This document shows, piece by piece, positions 57,181 to 64,000 of a stretch of 64,000 nucleotides of DNA (position 1 is its first letter; each line of letters begins with the position of its first letter). The notes under the pieces were generated by a model, which saw only the letters and a list, made by a program, of their open reading frames with translations, did no database searches and was not told the DNA's origin. The stretch spans positions 1-64,000 of the forward strand of contig QPMI01000120.1 of assembly GCA_004431415.1 (NCBI GenBank). Reading direction: 5' to 3'. A program made the position numbers and the translations under genes. The DNA comes from Cyanophora paradoxa (taxonomy: Eukaryota > Glaucocystophyceae > Cyanophorales > Cyanophoraceae).

Positions 57181-57348
57181 CCTCTTCTCTCGGCTCGGGG
57201 CTTTCGCGTTGTGCGCGGGGCTCTGAGGCCCGTCGATCCAGCCCGCCGGGGCGATCTTCCCGCTCAGCGCTGCCGAGGGGCTAGCGCAGCCGCCCTCATG
57301 TCCTCGCCCTCGCGTGGGGTCGGGACGCGGCTCGGAGCCGGCTTTCCC

Positions 57349-60300
57349 TCAAGCCGCTCCCGCCGGAGCCGCCGGCGCTGCGGCCACGGCTGCCGGCCCA
57401 CCCGTCGCCTTGGGCCGCCCTCGGGCCGGCCGTGCAGGCGCGTTCGCGTCTCGCACGCGGAACGGGATCATGCAATCGATATGCACGATCGTCTCACGGG
57501 TGTCGCGCGCCTTCTGGCGGCCGGCGCCCACCGCGCCGTAGGGCCGCGCAAGGCCACGTACGACGTACGTGTACCCGCCCGGGTGCACGCTCATGACGGT
57601 GAAAGGGCCGACCCAGGAGTTGAACAACCCCTTGTCACGGTCGCCCAGCCAGCACAGGACTTTGTCGCCCACGCCGAAGCGGCGGCGGTCCGGCAGGTCA
57701 CCCGTCCGGTGCACCATTTGGCGGCGGTACCAGCGGCGGTACTCGCGCACTGCAGCCTCGCGGCTCTTCGCGGCACGCACTACGATGGACACGTAGTCGG
57801 CGTAGCTAAGGGTGTCGAGCAGCTCGACCCCGAAGCGCACGTCCGCGGGCAGCGTGAGCTCGTGCCCCAGGTGCAGGAGCGCGGGCGAGTAGCCCGTGGC
57901 CGCGTGCACGGTCGTGCGGAGCGCCAGCTGCACTTCGTGCACGTGCTGGTCCCACTCGTGCATCGGCTCGCGCTCGGCGCGGCACGCCGCGTGGAGCAGC
58001 GTCTTCACGACGCCCCCCAGCCGCTCTACCAGCCCATTCGTCGAATGGTGGTATGCAGCGGCGTAAATGAAACGAGTCCCGAGCTTCCGGAAGTACTCGT
58101 TGAACGGGCCGCCCTTCAGGCTGGACCCGTTGTCCATGAGGAGGCGCAGCGGCACGCCCTCATTCGAGACGAAGTCTCGGCCCATTTCGAGCATGGACCA
58201 GCCGTCCAGGTCGGCTTTTGGGTACAACCGCGTGTACTTGTCCCACGCGTTCACCCAGGCAACCAAATAGCGGTTGCCACGCGGCGTCGGGTCAAGGTGG
58301 AACACGTCCACCTGCCACAAGTCATTCCGGCCCTCGGCCTCGATGACTGCGATCGCGGTTCGCCGCGGCTTCACAGCTTTGGCGAACTGGCAGCAATGGC
58401 AGCTCCGCACGTAGCGAGCGACTGCCGCAAGCATGCCCGGCCACCAGAACCTCAGCAGGATCCGGCGGGCGACGATCGAGGCGCCGCGGTGGCCCCACCC
58501 ATCGTGGTACGCGTACAGGACGCGGTCCTGCCAGGACTCAGGCAGGACGGGCACGAAGCGCCCGTGGGGCGCGGCTGGGCGGCGGACGAGCACGCCGTCC
58601 GTGTCCACGTCAAATTTCTGGGCGAATTTGACGAAGGCCGCTTTGGCCTGACTGCAGAGGTAGCAGTCGCCCGTCTGGCAGGAGGCGCGCGTGCAGCGCG
58701 CCTCGTTCACGCCGTTCTCGTGCCAGGAGAACAGCTTACGGCACAGCGAGTCCGCCTTCTGCGCAGCGAGCAGCCGGACTCGCCGCGCAGGGAACATGTG
58801 GCGCAGGGCCTCGGGCAGGGGCCCGTCAAGGGAAGGCGGCGGCGCGCAATCCCAGGTGTCCTGGACCAGCTCCAGCAAGCGCGGCTTGCGGCGGTCTCGG
58901 ACCTCGCCCAGCTCAGGGCCGGGGGCGATGGCGCCGGACGAGAGGAGCTCCCGTTCCAGGCCCGCGGCTGGGCCGCCGCTCGAGCCGGCGTCGCCGCTCG
59001 AGGGCGCCTCAGGGGCAGCCGGCGGCTCAGATGAGCCCGCTGTCGCCGCAGCGGTCGACGCAGCCGCGGAGGACGACGCCGCCGGGGCGCCGCCCTCGGG
59101 CCCCTCGTCGGGATCGTCCTGACGGGGGTACAGCGGCGGGCCGCAGCGCCAGTGGCGCGGGTTGTCGGCCTTGCGGGGTGTCTTGCCCCGGCGCGGGGCC
59201 TCAAGCGGACGCTGGTCGCGCGGCAGGGGCGCGACAGGCCCCTCGTAGCGCCGCGGTCCCGACGGGAGCCGGCGGCGTACGCGATCGAGGAGGGTAACGG
59301 GGAACCCGTCCTCGTCGAGCTCCAGCTCGGACGCCTCGTGCGGGGCCTCAGGCCCCGGCACGGGCGGGGCGACCTCGCCATCGGAGCCCAGCTCCATGGG
59401 GTCGGCCTCGGGAGCCGGCGGTGGGCTCGGAGAGCGCGGTGCCGGCGGCAGACCCTGCTCGACCGCGAGGCGGTGCCACTCATCGACCTCCTGCCGCATC
59501 GCGGCCCAGGTGGTCGGCTTGCGGCCGCGCCGGGTCGGCGGGCCGGCCTGCGGCAGCTGCGGTGCTGCGGGCAGGGGCGCCTCCTGCCCTGCGGCAGGGG
59601 CTTGGGGTTCGGGCGGCGCCGGGGCCCCCTGGGGCTCGGCCTCGGCGTCCGCCGGCGCGGCTCTGGGCGCGCGCTCGGAGAGGGGGACGGGCTCGTCGTC
59701 GGAGCCCTCCCGGAAGGCCTCAGGCGGCGCGCGCGTCCGGCGTGGACGCGGCCCCTGGGCGGGCTGGACGTCTCGCCTTGCGGCGGGAGCGCCCTCGAAG
59801 GCGAGCTGGCGCCGGAGACGAGCCTGTCGCCTCGCGACGAGGATCTCCGCCCGGCTCGGCGGGGCCGCCGGCGTTTCGGCCTCGGCGGGCCCAGGCGCAT
59901 GGGCGGGGCCCGGCAGCGCGGCCTCGTCCGGCTCATCAGCCAGCTCGGTCAGGCGGGGGCCCGGCGGGGCTTCCACGGCAACCCGGGCGTCCGCAGCGCC
60001 CTCGGCGCCCAGAGCGACTGCAAACAGCGGCAGCGGCTCATCGAGGTCGCCGGGCTGGGGCACGCCATGCCCCGCAGCGCCAGCCAGCGCGTCAGGCGCG
60101 GCTGAGCTGCCGTCGGCGCCGCCAGGGGCGAGAACCGGGTGGTTCAACGGGGGCCGCGAGCAGGCGTCGGGCCCTCCGTTATTGCGCCCCGCGCGGTACT
60201 CTACGACGAAGTCGTAGGACTGCAGGAGGAGGGACCAGCGTCCCAGCCTCCCAGAGGTCGCCTCGCGCGAGCGCAGCCACTGGAGCGCTTGGTGGTCCGT

Positions 60301-62799
60301 CCGGACCAGGAACTGGGGCCCTCCCAAGAGGAAGTGCCGCCAGTATTTTATTGCCCATACAACCGCCAAGCACTCGAGCTCGGTGGCGGTGTAATTCCGC
60401 TCAGCGGGCGCCAGCGTTCGGCTGATGAACGCGATGGGCCGCTCACGGGCGGGCGAGCCGCCGTCGGACTGCGACAGGATCGCGCCGATGGCGTACGTCG
60501 ACGCGTCGGTCGACAGGATGAAGGGCCGCTCGAAATCCGGGTACCCGAGTACCAGATCCTCGAGCAGGGCAGCCTTCAGCGCCTCGAAGGCGGCTTGGTG
60601 GACCTCGGTCCATTGCCACACGGCGTCCCGAAGCAGCAGGCGCTGCAAAGGGTGGGTGACACGGGCAAACCCGTTCACGAACCGCCGGTAGTACCCGGCC
60701 AGGCCCAGGAACGACCTCAATTGGTCAGCGTTCGCTGGCGGCGGGTACTGGCGAATGAACGCCAGCTTCGCGGGGTCCTGGCGGATCCCTTCGGCCGAGA
60801 CGAGGTGCCCGAGCAGGGCAACCTCGGCCACCCCAAAGCGGCACTTGGAGGGCTTCAGGCGCAAGTTCGCCGGCATGATTGCGCGGAACAAGGCCTCGAG
60901 GTCCAGCAGGTGCTGGGGCACGCTCGGCGAGAACACCGTTATATCGTCGATATAAGCGGTGACGCAAGTCGTGAGCAGGGGGCCGAGGATGGCAGTCACG
61001 GCGCGCGAGAAGGCGGCCGGCCCGTTGGTCACACCGAACGGGGTCACGCGCCACTCGTAGTGGCCCCAGGGCACCACGAAGGCCGTGTACTGCCGGGACG
61101 CAGGGTCCAGCGGCAGCTGCCAGAAGCCCGCCGTCGCGTCGACGGTCGAGAAGATCATGGACCCCCGCAGGCGGTCCAGCTGATCGTCGATCCGCGGCAG
61201 CGGAAAGACGTCGCGCTCGGTGATCGCATTTAAGCGTCGGTAATCGACGCAGAACCGCCAGGTGCCGTCCTTCTTAGGAGCGAGCACGACCGGCGAGCCG
61301 TAGGCGGCTTGCGAGGGCTGGATCAGGCCCAACTCAAGGAGCCGCTTTATTTCAGCACGGGCGAAGGCCTCGGCGTGCGGGCTTACACGCCGCGGAGGCG
61401 TGAAGACGGGCAGCCGTGAGGTCAATCGGATCACGTGCTCGTAGTGGAGGAGGTTGGCCGTGCCCTCGGTGGCCGTGACCGAGTCGGCGAACGCGCGCGA
61501 ATAGCGCTTGAGCAGAGCCTCGAGCTCGGCGCGTTCAGCAGTGCTCATCGCCGGATGCGAGCCGCATTCCGGGATTTTTGCACGTGCTTGGTTCCACTCC
61601 TCCTCTTCGGAAGACGACGTCCCCGTCGTTTCCGGAGGCGCCCTCGGGGGGCCGCCATGGGAGGGGCCAGGCGCTGGGCCCGGAGGGGCGGCTCGCAGCG
61701 GCGCCTTGCCCTTGTCCTTGCCGCGCGCGGCAGAAGACTCGGCTGAGGAAGGCGCGCCCGGCGCGTCCGTGGTACGGACGGAGCAGCCAGGGCCGTCCAG
61801 CGGTGCTGGTGCCGTCACGGGGCGGGCGGCAGCTGTGCTCGGCGCAGGCGCCGGCGGCTCGGCTGCGTCGGCAGCGAGATTTATTTGATCCCCGGAGGGA
61901 TTGGCGGGGACTGCGTTAGCCCCCTGGCGTGCAGCGCGAGCCGCGCGGGCGCGGCGGCGTGCGGCTCGCTCGGCGCGACGGGCCGGCCGGGTTCGTTCAC
62001 GCTCCTCAGGGGAGGTCCAACCCGGGTACCCGACGTCGCGCTCGAGGTCGGAGTCGGTGTCGGACGACACCGGCTCATCGTGGAGCGCGAGGCCCTCCAT
62101 TGTGACGATGGGGACCTCGTGGCCCTCGCCATCGTCGTCGCGCATCATGCGGACAAACAGCGGAGGTGCGCTCGGCGCAGGCTCCTGCCCTTCAGCTGCA
62201 GTCGCGTCGGACTGCCGGGCGGCGGTTGCCGCAAAGATAGGCCCCGGGGCAGGGTGCTGGGGCGGTTGCGCGCCCTCAGCTGCCGTGTAAGCCGCGGCCG
62301 TTCGGTTGGCCCGGCGACGCATCGAGCGAAAGCCTTGTCCCCGTTTAGGGTAGAAGGCTCGCAGCGTGCGTATGAAAGTATCGGCGACCGCGCGCACGGG
62401 CGCGTCATCTGGTGGCGGGTCGTACCCGAAGTCGCCGGGCGGCAGGTTATTAGCCTCCGCCACCGCAACAACGGCCCCTGCTGGCAGCAGGACGGGCTCG
62501 TTGGCGGGATTTAATAGCCGCACGTGCAGGCTTCCGCCTGCGGCTGGGCGCCGGTGTAGCTGGTGGGGCGCGAGTACCCCGAGCGCCGACAAGGAGTCGG
62601 GCGCTGGCCCGACGGCGAGCGTCGGAGCCTGGTCCGCGGGCGGCGCAGGGCCGTCAATCACGCAGCGGACCATCCACTCGCGCGCGTCCTTTAGGACGAC
62701 AGGGCGAAGGACCCGGACAAGGAGAGGCCCCTTCGTTTGTCCGGGCAGCAAAAAGGGATCACGTGGGGGCGGAATTGCGCGTCGCGCGCGTGCAGGCAC
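57349..62799 (-). CDS. pol: Pol polyprotein: reverse transcriptase, RNase H, integrase
   Basis: An 1816-codon frame on the minus strand, counted from its first ATG at 62799. That ATG is probably not used, because entry is by -1 frameshift near 62751. A long low-complexity linker precedes the reverse transcriptase (LGLIQPSQAAYGSPVVL, then a YIDD active site at 60943-60954). RNase H follows (STDASTYAIG, ELECLAVVWAIKYW, RTDHQALQWL). A second long Pro/Ala/Glu-rich insert of roughly 470 residues spans about 60150-58750. The integrase has HDGWGHRG and CHCCQFAK (zinc-binding HHCC) and catalytic D, D, E in LWQVDVFHLD, LLMDNGSSLKGG and TNGLVERLGG. The C-terminus has a GPFTVMSVHPGGYTYVV segment in the position of the gypsy GPY/F module and no convincing chromodomain. 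Confidence 0.93.
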   Translation of the reverse strand: MPARARRAIPPPRDPFLLPGQTKGPLLVRVLRPVVLKDAREWMVRCVIDGPAPPADQAPTLAVGPAPDSLSALGVLAPHQLHRRPAAGGSLHVRLLNPANEPVLLPAGAVVAVAEANNLPPGDFGYDPPPDDAPVRAVADTFIRTLRAFYPKRGQGFRSMRRRANRTAAAYTAAEGAQPPQHPAPGPIFAATAARQSDATAAEGQEPAPSAPPLFVRMMRDDDGEGHEVPIVTMEGLALHDEPVSSDTDSDLERDVGYPGWTSPEERERTRPARRAERAARRRARAARAARQGANAVPANPSGDQINLAADAAEPPAPAPSTAAARPVTAPAPLDGPGCSVRTTDAPGAPSSAESSAARGKDKGKAPLRAAPPGPAPGPSHGGPPRAPPETTGTSSSEEEEWNQARAKIPECGSHPAMSTAERAELEALLKRYSRAFADSVTATEGTANLLHYEHVIRLTSRLPVFTPPRRVSPHAEAFARAEIKRLLELGLIQPSQAAYGSPVVLAPKKDGTWRFCVDYRRLNAITERDVFPLPRIDDQLDRLRGSMIFSTVDATAGFWQLPLDPASRQYTAFVVPWGHYEWRVTPFGVTNGPAAFSRAVTAILGPLLTTCVTAYIDDITVFSPSVPQHLLDLEALFRAIMPANLRLKPSKCRFGVAEVALLGHLVSAEGIRQDPAKLAFIRQYPPPANADQLRSFLGLAGYYRRFVNGFARVTHPLQRLLLRDAVWQWTEVHQAAFEALKAALLEDLVLGYPDFERPFILSTDASTYAIGAILSQSDGGSPARERPIAFISRTLAPAERNYTATELECLAVVWAIKYWRHFLLGGPQFLVRTDHQALQWLRSREATSGRLGRWSLLLQSYDFVVEYRAGRNNGGPDACSRPPLNHPVLAPGGADGSSAAPDALAGAAGHGVPQPGDLDEPLPLFAVALGAEGAADARVAVEAPPGPRLTELADEPDEAALPGPAHAPGPAEAETPAAPPSRAEILVARRQARLRRQLAFEGAPAARRDVQPAQGPRPRRTRAPPEAFREGSDDEPVPLSERAPRAAPADAEAEPQGAPAPPEPQAPAAGQEAPLPAAPQLPQAGPPTRRGRKPTTWAAMRQEVDEWHRLAVEQGLPPAPRSPSPPPAPEADPMELGSDGEVAPPVPGPEAPHEASELELDEDGFPVTLLDRVRRRLPSGPRRYEGPVAPLPRDQRPLEAPRRGKTPRKADNPRHWRCGPPLYPRQDDPDEGPEGGAPAASSSAAASTAAATAGSSEPPAAPEAPSSGDAGSSGGPAAGLERELLSSGAIAPGPELGEVRDRRKPRLLELVQDTWDCAPPPSLDGPLPEALRHMFPARRVRLLAAQKADSLCRKLFSWHENGVNEARCTRASCQTGDCYLCSQAKAAFVKFAQKFDVDTDGVLVRRPAAPHGRFVPVLPESWQDRVLYAYHDGWGHRGASIVARRILLRFWWPGMLAAVARYVRSCHCCQFAKAVKPRRTAIAVIEAEGRNDLWQVDVFHLDPTPRGNRYLVAWVNAWDKYTRLYPKADLDGWSMLEMGRDFVSNEGVPLRLLMDNGSSLKGGPFNEYFRKLGTRFIYAAAYHHSTNGLVERLGGVVKTLLHAACRAEREPMHEWDQHVHEVQLALRTTVHAATGYSPALLHLGHELTLPADVRFGVELLDTLSYADYVSIVVRAAKSREAAVREYRRWYRRQMVHRTGDLPDRRRFGVGDKVLCWLGDRDKGLFNSWVGPFTVMSVHPGGYTYVVRGLARPYGAVGAGRQKARDTRETIVHIDCMIPFRVRDANAPARPARGRPKATGGPAAVAAAPAAPAGAA

Positions 62800-63974
62800 C
62801 AGCCAGAGCTGGTCGTGTCTATCCGCCCCTCGACCATCATGATCGTGCCGATGCCCACGAGCAGGTCGGCATTGGGGCCCAGGGAGCCGTCGGGGACGAC
62901 GTACACGGCCCGCGAGACGTACACGTCACCGAAGCGCAGCACGACGTGCGCGATTTCGGCCGTGATCGTGGCGTGGTGCAGGAAGGCCCTCAGGACCTTC
63001 ACGCCCGTGTACCGGGTGCCCGGGGGCATGTGGCGCTTCTCGCCAACTTCGCCCATAGCGCCGGTGTCAAAGAGGATTTGGACACGCGTGCTAGCGCCGA
63101 GAGTGCCGTCGGCATTCAGGGCGTAGACGAATCCTGGGCACTGCAGCTGCAGGCGCCGGAAATCGTGCGGGCGGCCCGAGATCCCATCGATCACATGCGC
63201 AATCGGGATAGGGGCGTTGAGGCCGCCGGGCGGGGCGCCTTCGGGGGACTCCGGGACCGCGAGGTCCGACGGACGGTCCGGGCCGTACCCGGTGAGGTCA
63301 CCAGGGTCGGCGGCGGGCGTGGGGAAGTGCAGCGACGAGCGCTGCCGGCTGTTGCTGGCGTGCAACGCCGCGGACCGACTCTGCGGGGCTGCAGAGGTTT
63401 TCCGGTCCGGCCCGTCCGTGAGGGGCTGCGGCTCCCTGGTCGCAGCCGCCATGACGCTTTCGGCAATAGACCGCGGCTGCAGTGCAGCGCGCGTCGCGAA
63501 GTCGTCCTCGCCTTCATCGTCCCCGTAGACACGGAGGACGGCACGGGCGCCAGGACGGCAGCGGCCCTCGGCCTGGCGCGCCTGGGCCTGCCCGATCAGC
63601 CGGAGCAGCTCGGATTCGATCCGATCGAACTGTTCCAAGCTGGGAACGGCCGCAGCCCAAATCGTCGCTGCGACGTTAAGGGCCGCCCACGAGGCGCCGC
63701 TGGGCAGCGTCGTGCCCGGAAGATTGTGACCGGCGGCGGTCGCAATCTCGTCCAGGACTTCGGACAGAAGCGGCGGGCTTGCTTCGTTGCCAGCCTCGAG
63801 CAGGAGGCGCAAGCGAGCGCGCCAGTTTTTGGCGGCTTGGTAGTGGGCTGCACCGGCGCTGTCGCCGGGCGCCGGCGCGCCGGGGCCAGCAGGGGCGGTC
63901 ACGCCCGGCATCGGCGGCCCGTACATCATGCCCGGCGGCCAATAGTAGCCGCCGCCTCCGGGCATCTGAGGCAT
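62691..63974 (-). CDS. gag-pr: Gag-protease polyprotein (5' end possibly beyond window)
   Basis: A 427-residue frame. The first part is Gly/Pro/Met-rich, then helical (NWRARLRLLLEAGNEASP, LEQFDRIESELLRLIGQA), consistent with a gypsy capsid. No CCHC zinc knuckle was seen. The C-terminal third is a retroviral-type aspartic protease (VQILFDTGAMGE near 63050-63090; later LLVGIGTIMMVEG). The protease is in the gag frame, and pol overlaps by 109 nt in the -1 frame. The frame is open to the window edge, so the ATG at 63974 may not be the true start. Confidence 0.85.
   Translation of the reverse strand: MPQMPGGGGYYWPPGMMYGPPMPGVTAPAGPGAPAPGDSAGAAHYQAAKNWRARLRLLLEAGNEASPPLLSEVLDEIATAAGHNLPGTTLPSGASWAALNVAATIWAAAVPSLEQFDRIESELLRLIGQAQARQAEGRCRPGARAVLRVYGDDEGEDDFATRAALQPRSIAESVMAAATREPQPLTDGPDRKTSAAPQSRSAALHASNSRQRSSLHFPTPAADPGDLTGYGPDRPSDLAVPESPEGAPPGGLNAPIPIAHVIDGISGRPHDFRRLQLQCPGFVYALNADGTLGASTRVQILFDTGAMGEVGEKRHMPPGTRYTGVKVLRAFLHHATITAEIAHVVLRFGDVYVSRAVYVVPDGSLGPNADLLVGIGTIMMVEGRIDTTSSGWCLHARDAQFRPHVIPFCCPDKRRGLSLSGSFALSS
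62751..62757 (-). promoter_or_regulatory. Candidate -1 ribosomal frameshift site C CCU UUU
   Basis: Minus-strand CCCTTTT lies in the gag frame as atC CCT TTT, the X XXY YYZ arrangement. After a -1 slip the next codon is TTG and translation continues LLPGQTKGPLL in pol. It falls inside the 109-nt gag/pol overlap, 60 nt before the gag stop. Confidence 0.65.
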
Positions 63975-64000
63975 CAGGGCCGGTGGCGGCCCGCCCCAGG

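Larger units (their letters stand above)
51913..57348. other. Long non-coding region, palindrome-dense, with short direct repeats
   Basis: No credible gene in 5.4 kb. 52300-52730 is AT-rich. 52740-55700 is saturated with 6-bp palindromes (GGATCC, GATATC, CGATCG, CCATGG, CATATG, GAGCTC, GTCGAC). 54440-54480 has a GTATAC run. 55700-57340 holds the direct repeats listed separately and may include the 3' LTR/UTR of the adjacent retroelement, but LTR ends could not be located. Confidence 0.55.
57349..64000 (-). mobile_element. Ty3/gypsy LTR retrotransposon, internal region (5' end outside window)
   Basis: Gag-protease and pol frames with the order protease, reverse transcriptase, RNase H, integrase, which defines the Ty3/gypsy group. 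Both frames are long and uninterrupted, so the copy is young or intact. A purine-rich stretch (TTGAGGGAAAG) at the pol stop is a candidate polypurine tract. The 5' LTR and primer-binding site lie beyond 64000; the 3' LTR was not delimited. Confidence 0.93.

Noticed and set aside
57500-57640. Chromodomain at the end of pol
   Set aside because: Only a GPF-type module is visible; the aromatic cage pattern of a chromodomain was not seen.
57106-59034. 642-residue plus-strand frame, and the ~400-residue plus-strand frames up to 61.9 kb
   Set aside because: Antisense shadows of the gypsy pol frame.

Overview
The window is nuclear DNA of a very GC-rich microbial eukaryote. Genes are cut by many short introns, three gene pairs sit head to head 230-400 bp apart, and the right end holds a Ty3/gypsy retrotransposon. 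A CEP70-like centrosomal protein and a dynactin p24-like subunit point to a lineage with centrioles or cilia and dynein transport, which excludes land plants. A GC-rich unicellular alga (haptophyte or pelagophyte type) is my best guess. No plastid or rRNA marker is present to settle this, so it is inference.

Layout. 1-3748 (+): C-terminal half of a DEAH-box helicase, closest to DHX35. 4127-5800 (-): a RING plus PHD protein of PHRF1 type. 6122-13135 (+): CEP70-like. 13505-14044 (-): 6-pyruvoyl-tetrahydropterin synthase. 14439-16909 (+): F-box/leucine-rich protein. 17692-18690 (-): an unrecognised gene. 18.7-21.3 kb: intergenic, with an AT-rich island. 21.3-37.1 kb (+): one very large gene for a secreted-entry membrane protein with LamG-like domains, a long cysteine-rich GCC2/GCC3 series, about three membrane segments and a tail of tandem phosphosite repeats. 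38.4-40.1 kb: dynactin p24-like (-) head to head with a small single-pass membrane protein (+). 41.4-41.7 kb: a minus-strand terminal exon. 41.9-45.7 kb (+): a TPR-like protein with a (CCGCCCC)n intron. 46.9-48.0 kb (-): an RRxS-rich protein. 48.67-52.1 kb: a mosaic of copies of two other loci in this same window. 52.1-57.3 kb: non-coding, palindrome-rich. 57.3-64.0 kb (-): gag-protease and pol of a gypsy element.

Three things stand out. First, the 48.67-52.1 kb block joins a copy of the dynactin/membrane-protein locus to a copy of the F-box locus through a ~41-bp GC minisatellite, with a ~90-bp segment inverted in place between oppositely oriented repeat tracts. Second, introns fall into gene-specific styles (GTGCGC donors with CTGAC near the acceptor, versus GTACCCCC donors), with frequent GC-AG introns and C-rich sense strands. 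Third, the giant receptor-like protein ends in five tandem RRARxASMV repeats followed by an RSNSLP motif. No CRISPR, rRNA or convincing tRNA gene was seen. Exon boundaries were read by eye, so gene coordinates below are spans including introns.
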